DNA of 64,000 bases, taken from the NCBI RefSeq assembly GCF_024347075.1, contig NZ_AP024900.1, positions 1,426,001-1,490,000 on the forward strand, read 5' to 3'. Origin of the DNA: Vibrio rarus (lineage in GTDB: Bacteria > Pseudomonadota > Gammaproteobacteria > Enterobacterales > Vibrionaceae). The position numbers and the translations under genes are program-made. The number at the start of each line of letters is the position of its first letter. Positions within the stretch are counted from its first letter, which is position 1. The notes under the pieces are model-generated. The model was not told the DNA's origin. It was given only the letters and a program-made list of their open reading frames with translations, and made no database searches. Positions 42,757 to 51,921 of the stretch are shown piece after piece.

Positions 42757-42996
42757 TTATTGCTGTTTTAAGGACAATTTTGCCGAAAATGTCTCAGGAT
42801 TTGCCTTATAGGCCGTAATGCATGATAAGCAAATACAAGATTTACCCTGAAATTGCGTCGGCAGCAGCTGCAATAATTCTGCCGGTATATGAATATTTTG
42901 ACACCAACACGGCATCAAAGACTTTGCCGTGCAGGCATTCAACTCCTGACAAAAAGGGCAACGCTGCTCATTTATGTTGTTGTTCATTTTATGCAC
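42757..42996 (-). CDS. cysteine-rich CWC family protein
   Basis: A 79-residue protein with the CWC pattern: CPFCQELNAC, the PCWC motif in LMPCWCQNI, and CICLSC near the C-terminus, six or more cysteines expected to bind zinc. These small proteins are common in gamma-proteobacteria and have no proven role. The start could also be the in-frame ATG at 42987. Confidence 0.85.
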   Translation of the reverse strand: MHKMNNNINEQRCPFCQELNACTAKSLMPCWCQNIHIPAELLQLLPTQFQGKSCICLSCITAYKANPETFSAKLSLKQQ

Positions 42997-43117
42997 TTAT
43001 CTTCATCATCTATCATAGGAGCGACCTTGGGTTCAAAAAAAAGGCAGAGTGTTATTGAATAACATCGCTGTACTCAATAAACGCTCCACCCCTTTATGAA
43101 TAGGGAACGGTTAACTC

Positions 43118-43609
43118 TTACAAGAAATGGAAAGTCGCATTTAATGTAAATGAATCCACATTGCCGTCACCTACCTCAAAGTTTTGGTAGCCAGCACCAA
43201 CAGAAACCATGTCAATGACAAAGTATTCAACGCCAACACCGTACATAATATCAAAACCATCGTCGTCTTTAACTGCGCCAGACTTACCATTTAGGTCATA
43301 GTTATGAGCGCCTAAACGACCGTATAGGTGCACAGGGCCAAGATCGATACTTGGTTTAATACCTGCATAAAACGTTTGGAAATCGTATTTTTCCGGACCG
43401 TTTTCAAAGGTACCTAATTTCCAGTAACCTGCTTCTAAACCAATAATAGGTAAGATGCCTGTACCTACATGAAAACCAAAGGTAGAGGTGTTGTCACTTT
43501 TAAAAGAAGACTGCCCTACAGAGCCCCCAGCGTACAGCCAAGAATCTGCAGCTGCCATTGATGAAACACCCATTAGGCCAATGGCAAGAGCATATTTAAC
43601 GTACTTCAT
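43118..43609 (-). CDS. outer membrane beta-barrel protein
   Basis: A 163-residue outer membrane protein with a signal peptide (about 1-21, ending AAA) and an eight-strand barrel pattern with alternating hydrophobic residues. The chain ends NATFHFL, with the terminal aromatic/Leu type that BamA recognises. It resembles the small OmpA-transmembrane/OmpX-like porin group. No substrate is evident. It is separated from hrpA by a short gap and probably has its own promoter. Confidence 0.82.
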   Translation of the reverse strand: MKYVKYALAIGLMGVSSMAAADSWLYAGGSVGQSSFKSDNTSTFGFHVGTGILPIIGLEAGYWKLGTFENGPEKYDFQTFYAGIKPSIDLGPVHLYGRLGAHNYDLNGKSGAVKDDDGFDIMYGVGVEYFVIDMVSVGAGYQNFEVGDGNVDSFTLNATFHFL

Positions 43610-43683
43610 TCTAACTTCCCGTTTAATTATTTCTTTAGAATCATATTATTATGTATCACAAATAAGAGTTTCGCAGTAAAGAT

Positions 43684-46600
43684 TTACACATTATCTATCG
43701 CATTTCTTATTCGTTTGTCCGAAATCGGATACGGAGTGCCTAATTGTTGTGCAAAAAAGCTCACTCGTAGCTCTTGTAGCATCCAATGGATCTCTTTTAC
43801 CGACTCTGGCACCACAGCCCCTTTCGGGATCTTGTTCTTCAACTCTTGATAGTCTCTGTTCACCGATTCTATCTTAAGAAGTTGCACACGGTCGCGATTA
43901 GGATCAATCGGCAGTTTCTCCATGCGTCTTTCTATTGCACGCATGTAACGTAAAATATCCGGTAATTTTTTCCAACCGCAATCGGTAGCAAAACCGCGAT
44001 ATATCAGTCCTTCCACTTGCGCTTTAATATCCGATAAAGCAAAGGCCATGCTTAAGTCTACTCGCCCTTTCAGTTTTTTGTTAATGTTGAAAGCGGTAGT
44101 TAAAATGGTCTCTACTTGCTTTGCAATATCCACTACTGTATCGCCTAACTCGGCGCGCACATGCTCTTTTAGCGCTTCAAATTGTTCTGATTGCCACACT
44201 AATCCGCCGCGCTGCTCAATAAGTTTATCCACCCCACAAGCAATGCAATCATCAATAAGATCTAATACTTTGCCATAAGGGTTAAAGTACAAACCCAGTT
44301 TTGATTTGTTCGGTAAATTTTGGTGCAGGTATTTCACCGGCGACGGCACATTGAGTAGCACCAAGCGGCGCTGACCGGCTTGCATTGCTTGCTGTTGCTC
44401 GTACTCAGTCTCAAACAGTTTAATTGCAACGCTTTGCTTGGCATCGACAATGGCTGGATAGGCTTTTACTTGATAACCCCCACGCTTTTGCTCATACACT
44501 TTCGGGATCTCGCCAAAGCTCCAAGTATGCAAGTCTTTCTGCTCTATATCATCGTCGGCCACTTTAGATAGCGTCTGTTGCACTTTCTCTTTTAAAGCGT
44601 CTTTCAGTTCATACAAATCCCCATGCTCTTTAAGCTTACGATGACGGTGATCCACCGCGCGGTAAGTCACTTTAAGATGTTCAGGGATCTGCTCTAACTT
44701 CCAATCATCTCGCACCACTTCAACCCCGGTCATACGGCGTAACTCTTTTTCTAGGCTGTCTAATAACGGCGCTTCAAGGGGAGTTACGCGGGATAAAAAT
44801 GCATCGGCATAATTTGGCGCCGGTACAAAGTTACGGCGTAAGGTTTTCGGTAATGACTTGATTAAACTGACCACCAATTCATGGCGTAAGCCTGGGATCT
44901 GCCAATCAAAGCCTTCAGGTTTCACTTGGTTTAATACCGGTAGCGGTATGTGCACTGTGACACCGTCATTGTCATCCCCTGGCTCAAATTGATAGCTGAG
45001 TTTCAGTTTCAATCCGTTTTGATGCCAAAAATTAGGGTAGTCCAACTCAGTAACATGAGAGGCATCGCTTCTAAACAGCATCGCCTTTTCAAAGTTCAAT
45101 AGCTCGGCATTGCTTTTACGCTCTTTATTCCACCAGCTATCAAAATGACGCCCAGAAATGGCCTCGGTAGACACTCGTTGGTCATAAAAGTCAAACAGCT
45201 CATCATCGTCCACCAAAATATCGCGGCGACGAGACTTATGCTCTAGCTCTTCCACTTCTCGTAATAATTTGCGGTTTTGCTTAAAGAAGTGGTGTTTAGT
45301 TTCCCAATCCCCTTCCACCATCGCCGAACGAATAAAGATTTCGCGGCATAAAGTAGAATCAATAGGCCCATAATTAACGGTGCGTTTTGCCACAATGGGG
45401 ATCCCATACAGGGTCACTTTTTCATGAGCCTGTACCGCAGCCGATTTTTTCGACCAGTGCGGTTCGCTATAGCTGCGCTTAATTAAATGTCCTGCCAGAG
45501 GCTCAATCCATTCAGGCTGAATTTTAGCGACAATTCGACCCCACAAGCGTGAGGTTTCCACCAACTCTGCGGTCATCACCCATTTAGGCTGTTTCTTAAA
45601 CAGTCCTGAGCCGGGGAAAATATGAAAACGAGCGTTACGCGCCCCTTGGTATTCATTTTTTTCTTGGTCTTTCACACCGATGTGCGACAACATACCACTG
45701 AGCAATGCGCAATGTATGGCTTCGTAGTTAGCCGGCTCTTGGTTTACTTTAATGTCTAGCTCACGCAATGACTGACTTAATTGGAAGTACAAGTCTTGCC
45801 ATTCGCGCACGCGTAAATAGTTAAGATAATCTTGCTTACACTGGCGACGGAACTGATTGGAAGACAATTGTTGTTGCTGATCGATTAGGTAATCCCAAAG
45901 ATTAACAAAACTGACAAAATCCGACTCTTTGTCCATAAAACGGCGGTGCTTTTCATCGGAGGCTTGCTGCTTGTCACTTGGGCGCTCTCTAGGATCTTGA
46001 ATAGACAACGCAGACGCGATCACCATCACCTCTTTTGCGCAACCAAGGCGTGGCGCTTCAATGACCATACGTCCTAAACGCGGGTCAATAGGCAAACGAG
46101 CCAATTTACGGCCAATGGCGGTTAAGCGTTTACGAGGATCGGAAGCGGAACCATTAATGGCCCCCAACTCTTCAAGCAAGCGTACCCCATCTTGAATATT
46201 TCGACGGTCGGGTTTTTCAACAAATGGGAACGCTTCAATGTCACCGAGCCCTAGGGCGGTCATTTGCAAAATAACCGAGGCTAAGTTGGTTCGTAAAATT
46301 TCCGGATCGGTAAACTCTGGACGAGATAGAAAATCCTCCTCATCGTACAGACGAATACAGATACCCTCTGCCACACGTCCACAACGACCTTTACGCTGGT
46401 TGGCACTGGCCTGAGAAACCGGCTCTATAGGCAAGCGTTGCACTTTGGTACGATAAGAGTAACGACTAATACGCGCACTACCGGGGTCGATAACATAGCG
46501 AATACCCGGTACCGTTAATGACGTTTCTGCCACGTTCGTCGCCAGCACAATGCGACGACCGGTGTGCGATTGGAAGATACGGTTTTGTTCAGAGGAAGAT

Positions 46601-47589
46601 AGCCTTGCATATAAAGGCACTACCTCAGTATCTCTAAGGTTTCGTTTATTTAACGCATCGGCGGTATCACGAATTTCTCGTTCACCGTTCATAAAGATCA
46701 GGATATCCCCCAACCCTTCATCGCACAGTTCATCCACCGCATCAAAAATGCCTTGTAGCTGATCTCGATCTTCATCGTCATCACCAGAAAGTGGACGATA
46801 ACGGGTATCGACAGGATAAGTGCGCCCGGAGACTTCTATAATTGGCGCGTTATTAAAGTGTTTAGAAAACCGCTCGGGATCGATGGTTGCCGAGGTAATA
46901 ATCACTTTTAAATCGGGGCGTTTCGGTAAGATATTTCTTAGGTAGCCTAAGATAAAATCGATATTGAGGCTGCGCTCGTGCGCCTCATCTATGATGATGG
47001 TGTCGTATTGATTTAAATAGCGGTCGTGTTGTATTTCCGCTAATAAGATACCGTCTGTCATCAGCTTAATTTGCGTATTTTCGCTGATCTTATCGTTAAA
47101 ACGAACCTTATAGCCGACAAACTCACCCAATTGCGTTTGCATTTCTTCGGCAATGCGACTGGCCACTGATCGCGCAGCTAATCGTCGTGGCTGAGTATGG
47201 CCAATAAGCCCATTTTTGCCACGCCCTAACTCTGCGCAAATTTTCGGAAGCTGAGTGGTTTTACCCGACCCCGTTTCACCGGCCACTATCACTACTTGAT
47301 GATGAGCAATGGCATCACTGATATCTTGTCTTTTTTGGCTAACCGGTAATATTTCCGGATAGTCTATATGGGGAGTGTTAGCACGACGGGATTCTACCGT
47401 CATCATTGACTTGGCAATGTCTAAAGCGATTTCATCAAACACCGCACTTTTGGCGCTCTCTTTTTTGATGCGACTGGCACCTTGAATGCGTTTAAAGAGG
47501 CGAAAGCGATCCTTAATCATGCACTCATTGAGGGCTGATTTTAATGAAGATGCGGTGTTTGTCTGTTTGTGAGGATGAGATTGGGTCAA
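43684..47589 (-). CDS. hrpA: ATP-dependent RNA helicase HrpA
   Basis: A 1301-residue DEAH-box helicase, the normal HrpA length. Walker A GETGSGKT is at residues 104-111. The DEAH box (DEAHERS) and motif III (SAT) follow, and QRKGRCGRV is motif VI. The C-terminal half has HA2, OB-fold and the long DUF3418 region (HLKVTYRAVDHRHRKLKEHG). It resolves stalled or colliding ribosomes on mRNA in E. coli and influences some fimbrial messages. No operon partner is seen. Confidence 0.96.
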   Translation of the reverse strand: MTQSHPHKQTNTASSLKSALNECMIKDRFRLFKRIQGASRIKKESAKSAVFDEIALDIAKSMMTVESRRANTPHIDYPEILPVSQKRQDISDAIAHHQVVIVAGETGSGKTTQLPKICAELGRGKNGLIGHTQPRRLAARSVASRIAEEMQTQLGEFVGYKVRFNDKISENTQIKLMTDGILLAEIQHDRYLNQYDTIIIDEAHERSLNIDFILGYLRNILPKRPDLKVIITSATIDPERFSKHFNNAPIIEVSGRTYPVDTRYRPLSGDDDEDRDQLQGIFDAVDELCDEGLGDILIFMNGEREIRDTADALNKRNLRDTEVVPLYARLSSSEQNRIFQSHTGRRIVLATNVAETSLTVPGIRYVIDPGSARISRYSYRTKVQRLPIEPVSQASANQRKGRCGRVAEGICIRLYDEEDFLSRPEFTDPEILRTNLASVILQMTALGLGDIEAFPFVEKPDRRNIQDGVRLLEELGAINGSASDPRKRLTAIGRKLARLPIDPRLGRMVIEAPRLGCAKEVMVIASALSIQDPRERPSDKQQASDEKHRRFMDKESDFVSFVNLWDYLIDQQQQLSSNQFRRQCKQDYLNYLRVREWQDLYFQLSQSLRELDIKVNQEPANYEAIHCALLSGMLSHIGVKDQEKNEYQGARNARFHIFPGSGLFKKQPKWVMTAELVETSRLWGRIVAKIQPEWIEPLAGHLIKRSYSEPHWSKKSAAVQAHEKVTLYGIPIVAKRTVNYGPIDSTLCREIFIRSAMVEGDWETKHHFFKQNRKLLREVEELEHKSRRRDILVDDDELFDFYDQRVSTEAISGRHFDSWWNKERKSNAELLNFEKAMLFRSDASHVTELDYPNFWHQNGLKLKLSYQFEPGDDNDGVTVHIPLPVLNQVKPEGFDWQIPGLRHELVVSLIKSLPKTLRRNFVPAPNYADAFLSRVTPLEAPLLDSLEKELRRMTGVEVVRDDWKLEQIPEHLKVTYRAVDHRHRKLKEHGDLYELKDALKEKVQQTLSKVADDDIEQKDLHTWSFGEIPKVYEQKRGGYQVKAYPAIVDAKQSVAIKLFETEYEQQQAMQAGQRRLVLLNVPSPVKYLHQNLPNKSKLGLYFNPYGKVLDLIDDCIACGVDKLIEQRGGLVWQSEQFEALKEHVRAELGDTVVDIAKQVETILTTAFNINKKLKGRVDLSMAFALSDIKAQVEGLIYRGFATDCGWKKLPDILRYMRAIERRMEKLPIDPNRDRVQLLKIESVNRDYQELKNKIPKGAVVPESVKEIHWMLQELRVSFFAQQLGTPYPISDKRIRNAIDNV

Positions 47590-47650
47590 AACAATTCCGA
47601 ACTGATAACTGTGAAAGGTGAAACTGGGTAAAGTGTATCACAACAATCAT

Positions 47651-47680
47651 AAAAAAAGCGCAGAGCATTTGCCTGCGCCT
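47651..47680 (-). terminator. rho-independent terminator of the MipA-like gene
   Basis: On the minus strand, stem GCGCAG / CTGCGC with further inner pairing, followed by T7. It lies about 55 bases after the MipA-like stop. Confidence 0.85.
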
Positions 47681-47734
47681 TAATAGCGAACTGAGTTGAG
47701 CTAATAATTTTATGTACAATCAAAACATACGGCG

Positions 47735-49153
47735 CTAAAAATCAAATTGTACGTACACCGAATTATAATTACTGCCCCCTTTGATGCGGCCATATTGTGA
47801 GGATTTTTCAAAAATCGCAGAGCGGTGATGAATAGAATATCCTAACCACACCTTATCCATTGACCGAGCGTTAAACATTGAGCCTAAATTCACATCCAAT
47901 GAAAAGTCTAAGTAGTTTAAGAAGTTATTAGGTTCATAGTTTTTATCAGCAAACTCGTTTTTCTCTAATGAGTTAATCTTCGAGGTATAAGACATGCCCT
48001 CAGCTACCCCAAAACGCCAATCAAACGGCCAGGTAAAGGTGTAATAGGCTTTAATGGCTAAGATATACTCTTGACTTGAGGCTTGATCTTGATGGCTCCA
48101 GTGCCATGCAAAGCCTGGCGTTAAGTAGATGTCCAGCGGCAAACCAAACAAACTGTCAGTAAGCGGGTGTCCATAAAATAGTGAAGTAAGCTGACTGTTA
48201 TAGGGATCATCTTCAATATCACCCCCAATAATATCCCCTAAATTGGATGGCGTGCCCCAACCATGGGCCACTCTCAAGTAAGGTTTATTGGATAAATGGG
48301 ATTTGCGCTTTTTATCGGGGTTATTGAAAAAACCAACTCCTAAGTAATATTCCGTCTGTAACTGGCTATCAATGATAAAGGCATCCTTGGCGTTGTTATC
48401 CAAAACATGCACATTGACTGCCCCCAATAAATACAGATTGGACACCACATGATAATTGGCTCGAATGCCGGCAAAATAATCCACTCCAGCATCCACTTCT
48501 TCAAGGCCAAGGCCATAATAGGCGCTGTTAAAATCGCGGCTTTTCAAACGCAAACTGGCATGGGGTTGCAGGGTCACATCCCCAAATACATATTCTCCTT
48601 CCGTGCCAAGCGTTGTATACCAATTACCGTGTTTTTCTGTCATTAACTCGGAATAAGCAAACCAATCTTCACTGTATTGGTATTGGGCACGAATCCCCAT
48701 ATCAAACTCATCTGCACCATATTCATTCTGGATTTCCGCAGGGATATCAACAAAGCGCAGCCGTCCCAATAGCGATACATTCCAATCACTGTGTTGCGGT
48801 TTATATACATACCCCCCGACAGTAAGTCCTTTTACGTAGATATAGTCATTTTCAAAATAGAGCATTGGAATAAAAGTGCTGACCCGTTCGGCATCATCTA
48901 AACCGAGCACATTCACATACGGCACAGAAGCTGAGCGGACGATGCCAGCCAAACCCCATGTTTGCTCGGGGTTTGGGGATGCTATGGGGGTATCATGCTC
49001 TAAGGGCAAGGCATTGTCTGTTTCTTCGGCCATCACTGGGGAAAAACTCACAAGCGCTGAACTGACCAGCATTGAGCGCATAAACTTTGCATGAGTACAC
49101 TTTAAATAAGTAAGCCTTAAATTATAAAACGTAGAGGGTGTCACTGTATTCAT
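47735..49153 (-). CDS. MipA/OmpV-family outer membrane protein
   Basis: An outer membrane barrel protein of about 470 residues, ending in VYVQFDF with a terminal Phe. The frame is open to 49213; an ATG at 49153 or the one before MRSMLVSSALVSFSPVMA (about 49084) gives a usable signal peptide, so the start is uncertain. MipA/OmpV pattern: a VPYVNVLGLDDAERVSTFIP start to the barrel, followed by GGYVYKPQHSD and many repeated amphipathic strands. MipA proteins connect peptidoglycan synthases and hydrolases in E. coli; here only an outer membrane role is certain. A terminator follows. Confidence 0.78.
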   Translation of the reverse strand: MNTVTPSTFYNLRLTYLKCTHAKFMRSMLVSSALVSFSPVMAEETDNALPLEHDTPIASPNPEQTWGLAGIVRSASVPYVNVLGLDDAERVSTFIPMLYFENDYIYVKGLTVGGYVYKPQHSDWNVSLLGRLRFVDIPAEIQNEYGADEFDMGIRAQYQYSEDWFAYSELMTEKHGNWYTTLGTEGEYVFGDVTLQPHASLRLKSRDFNSAYYGLGLEEVDAGVDYFAGIRANYHVVSNLYLLGAVNVHVLDNNAKDAFIIDSQLQTEYYLGVGFFNNPDKKRKSHLSNKPYLRVAHGWGTPSNLGDIIGGDIEDDPYNSQLTSLFYGHPLTDSLFGLPLDIYLTPGFAWHWSHQDQASSQEYILAIKAYYTFTWPFDWRFGVAEGMSYTSKINSLEKNEFADKNYEPNNFLNYLDFSLDVNLGSMFNARSMDKVWLGYSIHHRSAIFEKSSQYGRIKGGSNYNSVYVQFDF

Positions 49154-49252
49154 AGCATCCTTGCCAATAGCATTGAGATTAACATCACTACCAGTATAGG
49201 CACTGTTGTGCATAAAGTTGTGTTTTATTACTATTTAATCATTAACTTAGGA

Positions 49253-49984
49253 TCAAAAAAGCCCTTGCCAAATGGCATAGCTACCACTGACAGCACACAA
49301 CAGTAATGAACAGCGTCTCATCCATACCTTTGATAAATACTTCACACAACGCATTGCGCTCCAGTAGCCCAAAAATGCGCTGGGTATCAAGGGGATCGTC
49401 ATAATGAGATGTTGCTGTGTAAATCGCCCTACCGCCATTAATACCAACAAAGAAATAATCGAACTGAAAACAAAAAAGGCCGATAAATTGCCCCGTAGGT
49501 TATTGGCATCTTGATGCTGCAACAAAAGCGCCATAGGCGGACCACCAATACCTGAACTGGTTCCCATAAATCCAGACAGAAAACCCGCCACTAACATACG
49601 CTTACCCGTAGGTTCCATCCGAAATGGCAAGGCACTGATTAATACAGCCATAAGTACAAAGACACCCAATGCCAGTGACAGCATACTGGCTGAAACGTAA
49701 AGCAAGATGATACCGCCAACAATGGAGCCTGGCACCCGAGCGTATAACGCCATTTTTAAACCACCAATACTGATATTAGTGCGATATTTAAGGGCGGTAA
49801 TCACCGAAATAAACAACCCAACCAAACAAATTGGTGTGGGTATATACTCTACAGATAGATGAAATAGCAAGGGCGCGGACACTATGGCTAAGCCAAAACC
49901 AATTGAGGTCTGAACGAATGCGCCAAGAAAGATCAACAGCATGGCTAAAAGGGTTGAGGTTTCAAATAAACCTAACGGCGGCAT
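49253..49984 (-). CDS. TauE/SafE-family membrane permease
   Basis: A 243-residue protein with about eight transmembrane segments, of the TauE/SafE sulfite/sulfonate exporter family. It includes GAFVQTSIGFGLAIVSAP and GFLSGFMGTSSGIGGPPMALLL, the family glycine-rich motifs. The ATG at 49984 has GGAG 6 bases upstream and is preferred over a TTG at 49996. The substrate is probably a small anion such as sulfite or a sulfonate. It is divergent from the TerB-like gene, with shared promoter space. Confidence 0.85.
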   Translation of the reverse strand: MPPLGLFETSTLLAMLLIFLGAFVQTSIGFGLAIVSAPLLFHLSVEYIPTPICLVGLFISVITALKYRTNISIGGLKMALYARVPGSIVGGIILLYVSASMLSLALGVFVLMAVLISALPFRMEPTGKRMLVAGFLSGFMGTSSGIGGPPMALLLQHQDANNLRGNLSAFFVFSSIISLLVLMAVGRFTQQHLIMTIPLIPSAFLGYWSAMRCVKYLSKVWMRRCSLLLCAVSGSYAIWQGLF

Positions 49985-50081
49985 GACTGACTCCAAAATA
50001 GTTTTGCAATTTTCGTTATTGACTTCATTCCCTTTCCTACTGCATATAATAAGGTGTTACTACAAGTTACGAGGAAAACGT

Positions 50082-50531
50082 ATGTTTAATACGCTTCAAT
50101 CTGTATTTAAAAAGCTGTTAGATGGCAACGATCTTGCTGGGCATAGTAAAGCACAACCAAAATTAGCCATGGCGGCACTACTGTGCGAGGTCACCGCTGC
50201 CGATCATACGCAAGATCCCAGTGAAATTACGGCTGAGCGACAAATGTTGCAAAAGTTATTAGATCTTTCTACTGAAGAAACGACCGCTTTGTTAGCCAAC
50301 GCACGTCAACAAGCGGAGCAATCCGTATCACTGTACGACTTCACTTCTCAATTAAGAGATTTGCCTCGTGAGCAGCGCAACGAATTAATCAAAGCGATGT
50401 GGACTGTGGCCTATGCTGATGGGGTGCTCGATCCCATTGAAGAGTCGGTCATTAGGAAAGCGGCTGAGCTTATCTATGTGGATCATAGCGATTTTGTGAA
50501 AACCAAACTCGAAGTGCAACCGCCTCTTTAA
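50082..50531 (+). CDS. TerB-family (tellurite resistance-like) protein
   Basis: A 149-residue helical protein of the TerB fold. AALLCEVTAADHTQDPSEITAE and MWTVAYADGVLDPIEESVIRK each carry the acidic TerB helical motif. The start at 50082 has a strong GAGGAAAA site and replaces a longer frame that begins inside the divergent gene. TerB-like proteins bind metals or associate with stress-response modules; tellurite resistance itself is not implied, as no other ter genes are present. Confidence 0.85.
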   Translation: MFNTLQSVFKKLLDGNDLAGHSKAQPKLAMAALLCEVTAADHTQDPSEITAERQMLQKLLDLSTEETTALLANARQQAEQSVSLYDFTSQLRDLPREQRNELIKAMWTVAYADGVLDPIEESVIRKAAELIYVDHSDFVKTKLEVQPPL

Positions 50532-50596
50532 GTGTCTCACCATGCTTCATTTATGATGCTTGGTGCGAGTGAGTAATACAGAGCATTCGTCATGTT

Positions 50597-51127
50597 TTAC
50601 AACATCACTAAGGCAATTTTTGCAAGATTGTAAGCGTCAACATAACCAGAATGTTGACGCCCTTCCCAATCAATATTAAGGGCTTGTTGCGCCGCTTTGT
50701 GCCCTATGCGTTTATCTTTAAGACGATGTTGCATGCGATATAAAGTGGCCAGATTGACAAACTCAACAAAGGGAAAGTCTATGCCTTTTGCCAAACATTC
50801 TTCTTTAAAGATGAGGTCGTCTCGTCCCCAACTGGCATAAATTTTATTGGCGCCGCCAAAGTTTTTCACCATAGATTTCATCACCGCTTGCAAAGGGCGT
50901 CCCTGCTTTTCTATGGTGCGAGGGGTGATACCGGTGAGCTCAACACAAAATTTGGAGACTTCATCGTGATCAGGCTTCACATAATATTGAGCACGTTTTA
51001 CTATTTCTTGCTTGGCGAGGTCGATTTCAGCTAGGCCAATTTCGATGATTTCACCAGTTATGCCCTTGCCGTTTTCATTCCAGCAACACATTTCTAAATC
51101 AAAACAAACAACTCGGTTATAGTTCAT
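50597..51127 (-). CDS. DEDDh 3'-5' exonuclease (KapD/ERI1-like)
   Basis: 176 residues from the ATG at 51127 (MNYNRVVCFDLEM); the frame is open to 51184 with a GTG start, so a longer form is possible. The DEDDh motifs are CFDLEMCCWNE (Asp and Glu), WGRDDLIF (Asp) and the final HSGYVDAYNLA (His and Asp). It is an RNase-T/ERI1-type exonuclease likely to trim RNA. It stands alone and no partner is seen. Confidence 0.82.
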   Translation of the reverse strand: MNYNRVVCFDLEMCCWNENGKGITGEIIEIGLAEIDLAKQEIVKRAQYYVKPDHDEVSKFCVELTGITPRTIEKQGRPLQAVMKSMVKNFGGANKIYASWGRDDLIFKEECLAKGIDFPFVEFVNLATLYRMQHRLKDKRIGHKAAQQALNIDWEGRQHSGYVDAYNLAKIALVML

Positions 51128-51288
51128 TAAATCTTGTTCATAATCGGGTTTAATTGTCGCTAAGTTTACCTTAATTTGACACACTCAATCACCAACTAAA
51201 TTCATTTAACACCTTGAATTTCTCTTAGTTAACCCGCACATTTAGAGCAATTACCTTTTCCATTACCTTATCTAATGAGACTGAAATC

Positions 51289-51921
51289 ATGATCATCGAC
51301 CTATCCGTGCCACTGACTACGTTTGATATGCTGCATGCAGGTTTGGCTGCGTCCAGTGTTGTCCTACTTGCTATTGCCATTGCACGTAAGCCAAAGACCA
51401 TAGAAAAGATCGTCGAAAAACCGGTTGAGAAAATCGTCGAAGTAGAAAAACCGGTCGAAAAAATTGTCGAAATTGAAAAAATTGTTGAAGTTGAAAAAGT
51501 GGTTGAGAAAGTTGTTGAAGTGGAATCAAAGCTGAAAACAGCCTCAACGGACTCGGCACTGCAATTGTTGTCTCTTTTACAACAAGAAGCGCGTCTTGTG
51601 GATTTCCTAAAAGAAGACATCTCCTCTTTTGCCGATGACGAAGTAGGTGCGGCGGCGCGTGTTATCCATAGCGGTGGCCAAAAAGTACTGAAAGATTATG
51701 TGTCACTGTCTCCTGTACGCAGTGAATCAGAAGAAAGCAACATTCACATTGTTGAGGGTTTTGATCCTCAGCAAATTCGTTTGGTGGGTAACGTGACAGG
51801 TAGTGCACCTTTCAATGGCGTGCTCATCCATAAAGGTTGGAAAGCGGATAAAATTGAGCTTCCAAAACTTGCAGAAAACTATAACGCAACAATTATTGCG
51901 CCAGCTGAGGTTGAGCTTTAA
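51289..51921 (+). CDS. DUF2760 protein with a repeated Lys-Val-Glu stalk
   Basis: A 210-residue protein: one N-terminal transmembrane segment (about 14-32), then a stalk (about 36-82) of degenerate repeats such as EKIVEKPVEKIVEVEK, then the DUF2760 domain (about 90-210, LLSLLQQEARLVDFLKEDI, then SALQ/GFDP motifs). The stalk should be an extended or coiled rod holding the domain away from the membrane. The stop overlaps the ATG of the first Hsp70 gene by one base (TAATG), so they are coupled. The Hsp70 pair probably acts on or is recruited by this protein (inference). Confidence 0.85.
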   Translation: MIIDLSVPLTTFDMLHAGLAASSVVLLAIAIARKPKTIEKIVEKPVEKIVEVEKPVEKIVEIEKIVEVEKVVEKVVEVESKLKTASTDSALQLLSLLQQEARLVDFLKEDISSFADDEVGAAARVIHSGGQKVLKDYVSLSPVRSESEESNIHIVEGFDPQQIRLVGNVTGSAPFNGVLIHKGWKADKIELPKLAENYNATIIAPAEVEL